Part shown: piece by piece, positions 46,946 through 58,296 of the stretch
Layout: each line of letters begins with the position of its first letter
Numbering within the stretch: position 1 is the stretch's first letter
Origin: Herbaspirillum sp. RTI4
GTDB lineage: Bacteria; Pseudomonadota; Gammaproteobacteria; Burkholderiales; Burkholderiaceae_D
DNA length: 64,000 nt
Direction of reading: 5' to 3'
NCBI RefSeq assembly: GCF_034313965.1
Contig: NZ_JAVIWQ010000002.1
Location: 1,674,001 to 1,738,000, forward strand
Translations under genes and position numbers: made by a program
The notes under the pieces: generated by a model
What the model was told of the DNA's origin: nothing
Database searches by the model: none
Seen by the model: only the letters and a program-made list of their open reading frames with translations

Positions 46946-48223
46946 GTAGGTATGCGCAATTGCCCTATCATCGGCCAGAATAGCCAGCGCGAACAATTGC
47001 TCTTCCAGCGTGCCGGTAGTGGCGCTGCGGCGCGCCAGCAGCGGAGTCGATTGCAGGTCGACAACGATGAAGTCGGCATCGCAGCCGGCTACAAAATTGC
47101 CTATCGTTCCTTCGAGCTGCAAGGCGCGTGCGCCGCCCAGCGTTGCCATGTAAAACATGCGCAGCGCGGGTAGATGGGTGCCGCCCATGCGCCCTACCTT
47201 GTAGAGCGCATTCATGGTTTGCAGCATAGAAAAACTGGTGCCGCCGCCCACATCGGTCGCCAGAGAGACCGGCATGTGCATTCTGTCGGCCGCTTCAAAA
47301 TCGAACAATCCGCTACCGAGGAACAGATTGGACGTCGGGCAGACGGCGGCCACCGATTGCGTGGCCGCCATACGGGCGCGGTCGGCATCGTCGAGCCAGA
47401 TGCAGTGGGCAAACAAGGCCCGCGACCGCATCAGCCCGACCTGATCGTAGACATCCAGATAACTGCGGCTGTCTGGAAATAAGTCCCTGACCCACTTCAC
47501 CTCATCGGTATTTTCAGCGACATGGGTTTGAATATAGGTATCGGGATACTGCGCCGCCAGTTCCCCCGCCAGCTTCAGTTGCGCCATGCTCGACGTCGGC
47601 GCGAAGCGGACGGTAATGGCGTAATGCTGACGTCCCTTGTTATGCCAGCGCTGGATCAGTTCCTCGCTTTCGCGCACGCCGCTCTCGGCGGTATCGAGCA
47701 GGAAGTCCGGCGCATGCCTGTCCATCAGACATTTCCCCGCCACCATGCGCAGATTGAGCGCATCGCTGCGCTGGAAAAACGCGTCTACCGATTGCGGATG
47801 CACGGTGCAATACACGGCTGCGGTGGTGGTGCCGTTACGCAGCAGTTCGCGCAGGAAAAAGTCAGCGACTTCGCTTGCATGGGCGCTGTTGTCAAAACGC
47901 CGTTCCGCCGGAAACGTATAGGTGTTGAGCCACGGCAGCAAGCCCGGTGCCGGCGAGCCGATGATGTCGGTTTGCGGATAATGCACATGGGTATCGATGA
48001 AGCCGGGCATGAGCAGTTTGCCGCGCCAGTCCTCAATCGCTGTGCCGACCGGCAGCGTGGGCAGCAGACGAGCGTAATCGCCGGCGTCCAGAATTTTTCC
48101 GTTCTGAACGAGCAGCAAGCCATCGGCATGCCATCGCACGGCCTGCTCGTCGAAAGCAGGATCGTTGACAAAATGCAGCACACTGGCGCGGTAGGCTTGC
48201 AGGGTGGGAGGGGTATCGTTCAT
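46910..48223 (-). CDS. guaD: Guanine deaminase
   Basis: A 437-aa amidohydrolase converting guanine to xanthine. Metal-binding DTHVHYPQTDIIGSPAPGLL, TYTFPAE, HVAENTDEVKW, FAHCIWLDDADRA, CPTSNLFLGSG and ATDVGGGTSFS all match the GuaD pattern. I start at ATG 48223 (MNDTPPTLQAYR); the frame is open a further 63 codons, but these look spurious. No strong ribosome binding site. It follows xdhC by 55 bp, giving an xdhABC-guaD operon that feeds xanthine to the dehydrogenase. Its 3' end overlaps the orphan gene on the opposite strand. Confidence 0.95.
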   Translation of the reverse strand: MNDTPPTLQAYRASVLHFVNDPAFDEQAVRWHADGLLLVQNGKILDAGDYARLLPTLPVGTAIEDWRGKLLMPGFIDTHVHYPQTDIIGSPAPGLLPWLNTYTFPAERRFDNSAHASEVADFFLRELLRNGTTTAAVYCTVHPQSVDAFFQRSDALNLRMVAGKCLMDRHAPDFLLDTAESGVRESEELIQRWHNKGRQHYAITVRFAPTSSMAQLKLAGELAAQYPDTYIQTHVAENTDEVKWVRDLFPDSRSYLDVYDQVGLMRSRALFAHCIWLDDADRARMAATQSVAAVCPTSNLFLGSGLFDFEAADRMHMPVSLATDVGGGTSFSMLQTMNALYKVGRMGGTHLPALRMFYMATLGGARALQLEGTIGNFVAGCDADFIVVDLQSTPLLARRSATTGTLEEQLFALAILADDRAIAHTYSAGVCVHSRTA

Positions 48224-48278
48224 ATTTTTTTTGTCATTCTGCTTGCGATCGAAAAGGAAATGCCAGTCGCGATCGACG

Positions 48279-49328
48279 CTACTGTGTGAGAAGCCGGTGA
48301 ATGTCCGGGCTATGTTGATGCAAGGCCTGCCGTTCCCATAATTGCAACAGTTGCGCCGCAACGGACAGGGCAATGCTGGCAGGCTCCTTGCCGTTGATGC
48401 CGGCGATACCAATCGGACAAGTCATGCGATTGACGGCTACATCGTCGAATCCGCGCTCGCGCAAACGGTGCTCGAACTGACGGCGCTTGCTCAGCGAGCC
48501 TATCAGCCCGAACCAGCCCATATCGCTACGCCGCAAAATACGCTCGGTCAATTGCTGGTCCAGTGCGTGGCTGTGCGTCATCACCACAAAATAAGCGCCG
48601 GGTTCGGCCAGATCGACAACGGCGTTCGGCGTGTCGGTCGCTTCGATCATAACGTGCGGCGGCAAGTCGGCAGGGAAGAGGTCGGTGCGCTCATCGACCC
48701 ACAATACGCTGCAGGGAAGCGTGGAAAGCACACGCACCAGTGCCGTTCCGACATGTCCTGCGCCGAACAGCACGACTTGCGGCCTTTGCGCCCGGCAGTG
48801 GTCGTACAGCCAGCGGTTCCCCTGGGCATCTTGCGCGATATGCGTGTCACTTGCGGTATACGCCCCCGGCATAGCCAAGGAGTCGGCTTCTAGTGTGGGG
48901 GGGGCGGAAGGGTCGTCGATGGATACTTTGCGCCACAGATCGACACCTTGCTGTTCGTGGCGGTGGAGCGTATCCAGCATGCGGCTGTCCGCCGCATCCC
49001 TTGCGTCCATGCGCTCGAAGGCCAGCGTCACCGCGCCGCCGCAGCATTGCCCCAGACTGGGGCCGAGCGCGATGCGTTCCAGACGACGGCGGGCGGCGGG
49101 AGCGTCCGACTCGGCTTCCAGCGCATCTTCCAACATCCTGCGAGCAATCTGCGCGGCGCGCCATTCAAGATGACCGCCGCCTATGGTGTCGCACTGATCT
49201 CCCGCACTAAACACCATGCGTGCGCCTGCCTTGCGCGGGGTGGAGCCTTGCGTGTTGGCCACCGTCACCAACACCGCCGTAGTTCCCGCCGCGTGCCATT
49301 GCCTCAGTGCGCTAAGCCAGTTGTTCAT
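48279..49328 (-). CDS. xdhC: Xanthine dehydrogenase accessory protein XdhC
   Basis: A 349-aa molybdenum-cofactor sulfurase/insertion factor for xanthine dehydrogenase. N-terminal XdhC/CoxI domain (AVLVTVANTQGSTPRKAGARM, GGGHLEWRAAQIA, LGQCCGGAV) and a C-terminal Rossmann-fold domain (QVVLFGAGHVGTALVRVL, VVMTHSHALD, YFGLIGS-type WFGLIGSLSKR). It lies 18 bp after xdhB in the same direction. The two halves match standard XdhC length. Confidence 0.94.
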   Translation of the reverse strand: MNNWLSALRQWHAAGTTAVLVTVANTQGSTPRKAGARMVFSAGDQCDTIGGGHLEWRAAQIARRMLEDALEAESDAPAARRRLERIALGPSLGQCCGGAVTLAFERMDARDAADSRMLDTLHRHEQQGVDLWRKVSIDDPSAPPTLEADSLAMPGAYTASDTHIAQDAQGNRWLYDHCRAQRPQVVLFGAGHVGTALVRVLSTLPCSVLWVDERTDLFPADLPPHVMIEATDTPNAVVDLAEPGAYFVVMTHSHALDQQLTERILRRSDMGWFGLIGSLSKRRQFEHRLRERGFDDVAVNRMTCPIGIAGINGKEPASIALSVAAQLLQLWERQALHQHSPDIHRLLTQ

Positions 49329-49346
49329 ATAGTTCAGCTTCCCCGA

Positions 49347-51700
49347 TCAGGCCAGCGCGGCGCGCACAGCATCTACCGCGTCGAGTATCGCTTCGCAGGT
49401 AGCCGGTGCGCGCAGCGGTGGATGAATGCGGTTGTTGCCGACAGCGGCAATCGCGTCGCGCAGCGCCAGAAAAACTGCAAACGGCAGCAGCAGCGGCGGT
49501 TCGCCCACGGCCTTGGAACGATGGATGCTGTCCTGCACATTGCTGTTCTTGAACAGCGCGACGCGGAAATCGGCCGGGCAATCCGAGATCGCCGGGATCT
49601 TGTAGGTCGATGGCGCATGCGTCATCAGCTTGCCTTCCGGGTTCCACCACAGTTCTTCGGTAGTCAGCCAGCCCATGCCCTGAATGAAGCCGCCTTCAAT
49701 CTGGCCGATATCGATGGCCGGATTGATCGATTCGCCGGCGTCGTACAGCACGTCGGCGCGCAGCACTTTGGATTCGCCGGTGAGCGTATCGATCACCACT
49801 TCCGCGACCGCCGCGCCGTAAGCGAAGTAATAGAAAGGGTGACCGGTCATGGTCTTGGGGTCCCAGTGCACCCGGGGCGTGGAGTAAAAACCGTCCGACC
49901 AGAGCTGGGTGCGGGCCAGATAGGCTTGCATTACCAATTCTGGAAATGGCATCGACGCCCCCGCAGCGCTCACGATGCCGTCGGCAAAAATCACCTCCGC
50001 CGGTGCGCAGTCAAACTTTTTCGCTGCGATTTCTGCCAGCCGCTCACGTATGCGCAAGGCCGCATTCTGCGCCGCTTTGCCGTTCAGATCGGTACCGGTG
50101 GAAGCGGCTGTGGCCGAGGTATTGGCGACCTTGCTGGTATCGGTAGCGGTACAGCGCACTTGCTCCAGCGCGACGCCCAGCGCCTGCGCCACGACTTGCG
50201 CGACTTTGGTGTTGAGCCCCTGACCCATTTCGGTGCCGCCATGATTGACCAGCACCGAGCCATCGGCATACACATGTACCAGCGCGCCCGCCTGATTCAG
50301 ATGCGGCACGTTGAAGGAAATACCGAACTTCACCGGCGTTAGCGCCAGACCTTTTTTCAATATCGGACTACCGGCGTTGAATTGCCGTATTTCCTCGCGG
50401 CGCTGTTGATAATTGCTGCTGGTTTCCAGTTCATCGACCAGCGCGACGATCACATTGTCCTCAACTTTCTGGCCGTAGTGGGTGACGTTGCGATCTTCGC
50501 CATCGCTGTCGCCATAAAAATTGGCGCGTCGCACGGCCAGCGCATCCCGACCAAGGTCGCGGGCGATTTCATCGAGGATGTATTCGATGGCGATGGCCCC
50601 CTGCGGGCCGCCGAAACCGCGGAAGGCGGTGTTCGACTGGGTATTGGTTTTGCCGCACACGGCGCGGATATCGACATCCGACAAATAGTAGGCATTGTCG
50701 AAATGGCAGACGGCGCGGGTCGCTACCGGCGCCGATAGATCGGCCGAGTAACCGGCACGCGCAATCATTTGCACCCGCGCTGCGAGGATGCGGCCGCTCT
50801 CGTCGTAAGCCACGTCGTAGTCGTAGGCGAAGCAATGGCGTTTGCCGGTCACCATCATGTCGTCGTCGCGATCGGCGCGCAGTTTTACCGGACGACGCAA
50901 GCGCGCCGCTGCCAGCGCCGCGCAGCAGGCCCACAAGGCCGATTGCGATTCCTTGCCGCCGAAGCCGCCGCCCATGCGTCGGCATTCCACCAGCACATGG
51001 TGCGAAGACAAGCCCAGCATGTGCGCCACCAGATGCTGCATTTCGCTCGGGTGCTGCGTCGAGCAATGCACATGCAGCGCACCGCCTTCCTTGGGGATGG
51101 CGTAAGAAATCTGTCCTTCCAGATAAAACTGTTCCTGCCCGCCGACATCGAACTGCCCCTGCCGCCGGTGTGGGGCAGTGGCGAAAGCGGCATCGGGATC
51201 ACCGCGTTGCAGACGCATCGGCGGCACTACATACGATTGCGCGGCATGCGCGGCGCGCGGGGTGAGTACTGCCGGTAATTCTTCATAGTCGATCACGGCC
51301 AGACGCGCAGCGCGGCGTGCCGCGTCATGGCTGTGCGCCACCACCAGAAAAATCGGCTGGCCGACGTATTGCACCAGTTCCTCGGCCAGGATGGGATCGT
51401 CATGCACGATGGGGCCGCAATCGTTGACGCCGGGAATATCGGCGGCGCTCAGGACGGCGATCACGCCGGGCGCGGCCCTGACCTTGTCGAGATTGACCGA
51501 GCGCAGACGGGCATGCGCCTTTTGCGACAGGCCCAGCGCGGCATGCAGGGTGCCGTGCAGTTCGGCGATGTCGTCGGTGTAGATCGCTTCGCCGGTGACG
51601 TGCAGGATGGCCGATTCATGCGGGTGCGCTTTGCCGGTTTCAGCCCATGCTGTTTCGGAGCTGGGGGAAAGGGCGTTCGGGAGGGATGTTGTGGGGAGAC

Positions 51701-51704
<4 letters not shown>
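49347..51704 (-). CDS. xdhB: Xanthine dehydrogenase molybdopterin subunit
   Basis: The 785-aa large subunit that oxidises xanthine to urate at a Mo-bis(oxo/sulfido) centre. Ald_Xan_dh domains are in order: GEAIYTDDIAELHGTLH near the N-terminus, GGGFGGKESQ (about 240-250), RGFGGPQGAIAIEYIL, HGGTEMGQGLNTKVAQV and the active-site glutamate region KAVGEPPLLLPFAVFLALRD. It begins four bases inside the xdhA stop (ATGA), as is usual for xdhAB. Length fits the separate-subunit form. Confidence 0.96.
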
Positions 51705-53203
<1,499 letters not shown>

Positions 53204-53570
53204 GATGATGTTTGCCAGGTTGTGTTGCAGTTTTTTCAGCTTACTGCAAAAGCGGCAGAATGCAGCCGGGTTTTTTTATGTCGTGCCTGACGGTTGCCCG
53301 CGCCTGCTTTTTATCCGAAATGGCCACGATTGTTATCAGAATGTCATAGCGGAAATCCCTATGAATATTCAGGCGACATTCCTGCGCAACAATGTCATCC
53401 GACAATAAAGAAAGTCACTTTTCGGGAACAAGACGGGAACAAAAAACGATGGGGCAAGGGATGACTGCCGGTCCAAACCTTAAAGCAGGAACCACGCCAG
53501 AGGGCAAGGTTGCTTTACATCCAGGAGTGAACCGGCAGCTTAGTTGGTAGCTGAGTTTGCAGCTTAGTTG
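53204..53570. other. Intergenic region, xdh promoter side
   Basis: About 370 bp between xdhA and the HTH-protein gene, both leftward. It contains the likely xdhA promoter and the 12-bp repeat 53535-53570. No further gene is seen. Confidence 0.4.
53535..53570. repeat. 12-bp tandem repeat next to a stop codon
   Basis: Three units: GCAGCTTAGTTG, GTAGCTGAGTTT, GCAGCTTAGTTG. The stop of the leftward gene (53571-53573) follows at once, so on the coding strand TAA is trailed by two more in-frame TAA codons in the repeat. Confidence 0.8.
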
Positions 53571-54233
53571 TTACACCCGCGAAGAACGGGCGTATCGGAT
53601 GACGGAAGGGGCTTCGGTGTTGGTGCCTTGCGTTCTGTAGGTAATGGCGACTTGCCCGGTGTTATCGGTCTGGCATTCCTTGTCGACCAAGACCACTTCA
53701 TGTTGAACTGCGACATCTGCGGTAATGCGGAATATTGGGTGAGTTTGGGCTTCCATTTTCTTCAATTGTGCTGCCTGTCTATCAATATGGTCTCTGAAAT
53801 AACGGCCGATGGTCGATGCGCTCACGCCATATTTCCATGCCACCGACTGCTGCGTTTTTCCCTCCATGATTTCATTGATGCACTGCTGGACTTCTTTTTC
53901 CGACAGTTTCGTGACGTTGTGTTTGGTGACAGGAGCCGGAGAGGTGTACTCCTGAAGCAATAGAGGGCTATCGAAACAATTGCCGGACGCCTTCAGAAAA
54001 CCGCTGATTAAGCTACTTTGCGACAACAAATCAGCGCTGCCCGGTACGGTCGCGCTTCTTGGTCTGACCTTGCCTTGCGCGCCAGATCTCATTTGAAGCC
54101 CCTCTGGCTGGGCAGAGGATGCTGCCTTGGGGGGGCTGGTCATCGGGTTTTGATTCAGATCTTGTGTTCGCAGCTGGTGAGCTGCTGATGCAACAGAATG
54201 CGAGGAAGGGCCTGCGGAGGTGGGAGGCATCAT
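53571..54233 (-). CDS. HTH protein with effector-like N-terminus (220 aa)
   Basis: Not assigned to a family. The first 95 residues are Ser/Pro/Gln-rich and disordered (MMPPTSAGPSSHSVASAAHQ), without signal peptide. Residues 110-145 form a helix-turn-helix of the resolvase/Psq type: KLSEKEVQQCINEIMEGKTQ, then QSVAWKYGVSASTIGRYFRD. The C-terminus is a beta-rich tail with conserved-looking CQTDNTGQVAITYRTQGTNT. A disordered Ser-rich head plus DNA-binding body suggests either a regulator or a secreted DNA-binding effector; nothing decides. ATG 54233, AAGGA upstream. It splits the two halves of the purine cluster. Confidence 0.6.
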   Translation of the reverse strand: MMPPTSAGPSSHSVASAAHQLRTQDLNQNPMTSPPKAASSAQPEGLQMRSGAQGKVRPRSATVPGSADLLSQSSLISGFLKASGNCFDSPLLLQEYTSPAPVTKHNVTKLSEKEVQQCINEIMEGKTQQSVAWKYGVSASTIGRYFRDHIDRQAAQLKKMEAQTHPIFRITADVAVQHEVVLVDKECQTDNTGQVAITYRTQGTNTEAPSVIRYARSSRV

Positions 54234-54471
54234 GTTAAAAATCCTTACGAAAGTTGATGGAGAACCTCCGATGCAGTGACGGTGCGTCGCAACAGCAGGA
54301 CCTGACGACGGTCCCTTTGCAGCGAAGCTTGCCAGGCTTCATCAGCGGTTCCAGAGTGCTTACTCAATGCCCGCCCCTTTTGAGGGCAGGGCACTTGCAG
54401 TATTGGCATTTTCAACAATGCGCACTATCAAATTTCAAGGTTCCATCGGGTCATGGCAGTCTAGTGGCCCC

Positions 54472-55833
54472 CTAATGCGCCGCTTCCGCCAGCGTATGCG
54501 CCAACGTATTGTGGCGTTCGCACAAGATGCCGGTATCGAGCGTGGTGCAGTGACCGTCGCGCACCACTATCCGGCCGTTGATGATGCTGTAGGCCACGTT
54601 GGGCGGGGTGCAAAAAACCAGCGCGGCAACCGGGTCGTGCAAGGCCCCGGCGAAACCGATGCCGTCCAGACTGAAGATCGCCAGATCGGCTGACATGCCC
54701 GGAGCCAGCGCGCCGATATCGTCGCGATTCAGTATTTTCGCACCGCCCAGCGTGGCGATTTCCAGCGCCTGCCGCGCAGTCATCGCGTCCGGCCCGAAAC
54801 CGACTCGCTGCAGCAGCATCGCCTGCCGCACTTCGCCCAGCATATGACCGGCATCGTTCGAGGCGCTGCCATCGACCCCGAGACCCACCGCCACACCCAT
54901 ATCGAGCATCTTGCGGACAGGCGCGATGCCGGAGCCGAGTCTCATATTGGAGCAGGGACAGTGCGCCACCCCGGTGCCGGTCGCGGCAAACAGCCGGATG
55001 CCGTCGTCGTCGAGCTGCACGCAGTGGGCGTGCCAGACATCGTGGCCGACCCAGCCGCAGTCTTGCGCATATTGCGCCGGGGTCATGTTGAATTTCTCGC
55101 GGCTATAGGCAATGTCGTTGATGTTTTCCGCCAGATGCGTATGCAGCGACACGCCGTAGCTGCGCGCCAGAATGGCCGCTTCGCGCATCAGGTCACGCGA
55201 TACCGAAAACGGCGAACAGGGCGCGACGACGATGCGCAGCATGGCGTGGCGACGGTCATCGTGCCAGGTTTCGATCAGCCGCTGGGTATCGCGCAGGATC
55301 GCTTTCTCTTCTTCGACCACGCGGTCGGGCGGCAAGCCGCCTTTGGACTGGCCGACGCTCATCGACCCGCGCGCGGCATGGAAACGCATGCCGATTTCCT
55401 GCGCTGCTTCGATGCTGTCGTCGAGGCGGCAGCCGTTCGGATAAATGTACAGATGGTCGCTGCTGGTGGTGCAGCCGGACAGCATCAGTTCCGCCATCGC
55501 TGTTTTCGTGGAGATGCGGATCATCTCCGGCGTCAGATTGGCCCAGATCGGATAAAGATTGTTGAGCCAGTTGAACAGTTCGCCGTTTTGCGCCGCAGGA
55601 ATGACCCGCGTCAGGCTTTGATACATGTGATGGTGAGTGTTGATCAGACCGGGCAGCACGATGTGACCGGTGGCGTCGATCACTTCGTCGGCGCTGTCCG
55701 GCAGGGTATTGCTGGGGCCGACCTGTTCGATCACATGGTCGCGGATAAAGACAGCGCCATCGGCGATCTCCCGCCGTTGCGCATCCATGGTGACCAGCAC
55801 GCGGGCGTTTTTGATGAGCAGGGTGGTGCTCAT
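54472..55833 (-). CDS. 8-oxoguanine deaminase (amidohydrolase)
   Basis: A 453-aa TIM-barrel amidohydrolase resembling 8-oxoguanine deaminases (Pa0142 type) and AtzB-like enzymes. Metal ligands and substrate motifs: LINTHHHMYQSLTR, MLSGCTTSSDHLYIYPNG, SMSVGQSKGGLPPD, HTHLAENINDIAYS, HAHCVQLDDDGI, CPCSNMRLGSGI, GLGVDGSASNDAGHM. It would deaminate 8-oxoguanine, or a related purine, to urate-like product, feeding the neighbouring urate pathway. ATG 55833 overlaps the upstream stop (ATGA), so it is translated with the fusion gene; a longer frame to 56091 is spurious. Confidence 0.88.
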   Translation of the reverse strand: MSTTLLIKNARVLVTMDAQRREIADGAVFIRDHVIEQVGPSNTLPDSADEVIDATGHIVLPGLINTHHHMYQSLTRVIPAAQNGELFNWLNNLYPIWANLTPEMIRISTKTAMAELMLSGCTTSSDHLYIYPNGCRLDDSIEAAQEIGMRFHAARGSMSVGQSKGGLPPDRVVEEEKAILRDTQRLIETWHDDRRHAMLRIVVAPCSPFSVSRDLMREAAILARSYGVSLHTHLAENINDIAYSREKFNMTPAQYAQDCGWVGHDVWHAHCVQLDDDGIRLFAATGTGVAHCPCSNMRLGSGIAPVRKMLDMGVAVGLGVDGSASNDAGHMLGEVRQAMLLQRVGFGPDAMTARQALEIATLGGAKILNRDDIGALAPGMSADLAIFSLDGIGFAGALHDPVAALVFCTPPNVAYSIINGRIVVRDGHCTTLDTGILCERHNTLAHTLAEAAH

Positions 55834-57599
55834 GACGCCGAGGAGGCAGTGCTGAAATGACGCAGGAAATCGAGCAGGATCTGCGCCGACACTTCGGCGT
55901 CGTCGGCAGTCATGGTTTCCAGCGGATTGTGACTGATGCCGCCATTGCCGCAGCGGGTAAATAGCATGGCGACGTCGCTGATGGCGGCAATCGCCATGGC
56001 GTCGTGACCGGCGCCGGAAGCGAGTGCGAACGGTGGCACACCGGCGCGTTCGGTCGCCGCCGAGAGTTGCTGCATCAGCCACGGCGCGCAAGGGGCGGCG
56101 GCGGCGCAGACGGTTTTTTCGACGGTGGATTCGATACGGCGGCGCTCGCAGATTTGTTCCAGTCTTTGCAAAACATCGGCAACGGCCGCATCGCGCACTT
56201 CATCGCGCGCGGCGCGGATATCGAGTGAAAAGACGCAGGCGCCCGGAATCACATTGGTCGAACCGTTCGGCACCTGCAACTGGCCGACGGTGCCAACCAG
56301 TGAATCTTCCTGGTTTTCAGCGCAGCGCTGTTCGACGTAGAGCAGTATTTCCGCCGCCGCGGCGGCAGCGTCCTTGCGCATGGACATCGGCGTAGTGCCG
56401 GAGTGACTGGCCACGCCGCGCAGTTCAACCAGATAGCGCGATGCCCCGGCAATCGAGGTGACGATACCTGCCGGTAAGCCGCGTTGCAGCAGCACCGGCC
56501 CCTGTTCGATATGCACTTCGACATAGCCGAGCAGGCTGGCCGGATCGCGGGCAATGGCGGGGATGGCGGCGACATCGTGACCGGCGGCGGTCAGCGCCTC
56601 GCGCATGCTGACACCGTCGCGGTCGCAGAGATCGAGTACCGCAGGGTCGAAATGGCCGCTGACGGCATTGCTGCCGAGGAAGGTGCTTTTGAAGCGCACC
56701 CCTTCTTCCTCCGAAAAAGCGATGACTTCCAGATGAAAGGGCAGGGTTTCGCCGCGTTCATGCAAATGCCGCACCACGGCGATCGGCAGCAGGATGCCTT
56801 CGCGGCCATCGTATTTGCCGCCATTGCGCACCGTGTCGTAATGCGAGCCGGTGAGCAGGGTTTTGGCGTGCGGATCGTGCGACAGGTAGCGGCCGACTAC
56901 ATTGCCGACCGCATCGATATGCGCTTGCATACCGGCGTCACGCATCCATTGCCGCAGCCTGTCTGCGGTGCGGCGGTGGGCTGCGCTCATGAAGGTGCAG
57001 GTCAGACCTTGCTCATCGTCGCTCCACTGGCCGATTTCTTCGGCCCATTCCATGATGGTGTTGCCTAGTGCGGGTGTGACATCGAACAGGCTATTGAGGC
57101 GGATTTCAGCAATGCGGCCGATCTGACGCAGCGCTTCGGCGAGTTCGTCTTCCGGCAGATTTTTCAGGCGACGCGCAAAGCGGCTGATGATTTCCTGCCG
57201 CGTCAGGCCGTTGCCGGTGGGGCCTTTGACGGCGACGATGAAGGGAAAGCCGAAGCGGGCGTGGTAATCCGCATTCAGTTGTTGCAAACGGGCGAATTCT
57301 TCCGGGCTGCACAGATGCAGGCCAGCTTTGGCTTGTTCGCCGGTGGATTCTTCGGTGAGTGTGCCGGCGAGGGCGGCTTTGCCGGCCAGTTCCGGGTGGG
57401 CGCGGACTAAACCCAGTTGTTCTTCCCGGGTGGCGGCGACGACAATGTCTTGCAAAGCCAGTTTCAGCGCGGTCAGGTTGCGGAACGGCCGCAGCGCAGC
57501 GGCGCGTTGCGGAATCCAGGGCGAATGCTCATAGATGCCTTGCAAGGTATCGACGAAAGCGGCGGTGTCGCAGCGGTTCAGTTGTTCCAGGGAGCTCAT
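55830..57599 (-). CDS. UraD-allantoate amidohydrolase fusion
   Basis: A 589-aa two-domain enzyme. Residues 1-165: OHCU decarboxylase (UraD) with RAHPELAGKAALAGTLTEES and FGFPFIVAVKG. Residues 175-589: M20 allantoate amidohydrolase with TGSHYDTVRNGGKYDGREG, IAFSEEEGVRFKSTFLGSNA, HIEQGPVLLQRGLPAGIV and ASGAGHDAMA. The first makes S-allantoin from OHCU, the second cleaves allantoate to ureidoglycine/ureidoglycolate. Fusion of two non-consecutive steps is notable, since allantoinase acts between them. It heads the leftward pair with the deaminase and diverges from uraH. Confidence 0.93.
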   Translation of the reverse strand: MSSLEQLNRCDTAAFVDTLQGIYEHSPWIPQRAAALRPFRNLTALKLALQDIVVAATREEQLGLVRAHPELAGKAALAGTLTEESTGEQAKAGLHLCSPEEFARLQQLNADYHARFGFPFIVAVKGPTGNGLTRQEIISRFARRLKNLPEDELAEALRQIGRIAEIRLNSLFDVTPALGNTIMEWAEEIGQWSDDEQGLTCTFMSAAHRRTADRLRQWMRDAGMQAHIDAVGNVVGRYLSHDPHAKTLLTGSHYDTVRNGGKYDGREGILLPIAVVRHLHERGETLPFHLEVIAFSEEEGVRFKSTFLGSNAVSGHFDPAVLDLCDRDGVSMREALTAAGHDVAAIPAIARDPASLLGYVEVHIEQGPVLLQRGLPAGIVTSIAGASRYLVELRGVASHSGTTPMSMRKDAAAAAAEILLYVEQRCAENQEDSLVGTVGQLQVPNGSTNVIPGACVFSLDIRAARDEVRDAAVADVLQRLEQICERRRIESTVEKTVCAAAAPCAPWLMQQLSAATERAGVPPFALASGAGHDAMAIAAISDVAMLFTRCGNGGISHNPLETMTADDAEVSAQILLDFLRHFSTASSAS

Positions 57600-57760
57600 G
57601 TTGTCATCGGACGCTGATGCGGCCTGATCCTTTTTGTTGGGGGAGGCGTATTGAATAAGGTGGAGCCGTACTTAAAAACAAAGAGCAGGTCAACCTAGGC
57701 GGAATTCGAATTATTATAAGGCTCCGGTGAGCTACCGAAATAATGACTAAGGAAATGGCG

Positions 57761-58114
57761 ATGGGAAAACTGAGTACGCATGTCTTGGATATCACCCAGG
57801 GCAAACCCGGCGTGGGCGTCGCCGTAAGCTTGTATCGGGTGACGGACAGCGGCAAAACGCTGATCAAAACGACGCTTACCAATCAGGACGGGCGCTGCGA
57901 CGCGCCGCTGCTAGAGGGCGAGGCATTGGAGGTCGGGCGCTACGAACTGGTGTTTGGCGCGGGCGATTATTTTGCCGGACAGGGATTGCAGGTGCCGTCG
58001 CCGCGTTTTGTGGATCAGGTGGTGATTGCTTTTGGCATCGCTGATGCTAAGCAGAATTACCATGTGCCGCTGGTGGTATCGCCGTGGGCGTATTCGACTT
58101 ATCGGGGGAGTTGA
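57761..58114 (+). CDS. uraH: 5-hydroxyisourate hydrolase
   Basis: A 117-aa transthyretin-like HIU hydrolase acting right after urate oxidation. N-terminal LSTHVLDITQGKPG, middle LTNQDGRCDAPLLEG, and the invariant C-terminal tetrapeptide YRGS are all present. ATG 57761 has AAGGAAATG 8 nt upstream; the in-frame ATG 57743 is the alternative. It is transcribed divergently from the UraD fusion, 161 bp away, so one regulatory region may serve both. Confidence 0.95.
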   Translation: MGKLSTHVLDITQGKPGVGVAVSLYRVTDSGKTLIKTTLTNQDGRCDAPLLEGEALEVGRYELVFGAGDYFAGQGLQVPSPRFVDQVVIAFGIADAKQNYHVPLVVSPWAYSTYRGS

Positions 58115-58196
58115 TCGATAGGGAAAGTCCGGCCAATTATTCGCTGATCCGTGACAGAGAATTTGAATCATTGGAAATGGGCATTGCGTTGAGAAC

Positions 58197-58288
58197 TGCG
58201 CCACTTTTCCCCTGTAAAAATGGCGCAGTTTCGATAATTGCGCCATTATCGCGTCATAATTGCGCCATAAATAACTCAAACTGCGCCA
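58197..58288. promoter_or_regulatory. Operator-like array: TGCGCCA boxes
   Basis: Five exact TGCGCCA boxes: direct at 58197, 58239, 58261 and 58282, inverted (TGGCGCA) at 58221. The first two form a perfect palindrome, AACTGCGCCA...TGGCGCAGTT. A degenerate box (CGCGTCA) lies at about 58251. Steps between 58239, about 58250, 58261 and 58282 are near 11, 11 and 21 bp, that is, whole helical turns. The last box ends 8 bp before the Fic start codon. Confidence 0.75.
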
Positions 58289-58296
58289 ATTCTTCC

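Noticed and set aside
48948..50342. 464-codon plus-strand frame
   Set aside because: Antisense to xdhC and xdhB, which have clear family motifs.
54844..55860. 338-codon plus-strand frame
   Set aside because: Antisense to the deaminase gene; no recognisable motif.
57795..57815. GGGCAAACC core reminiscent of a GEMM c-di-GMP riboswitch
   Set aside because: It lies inside uraH coding sequence and the rest of the aptamer is missing.
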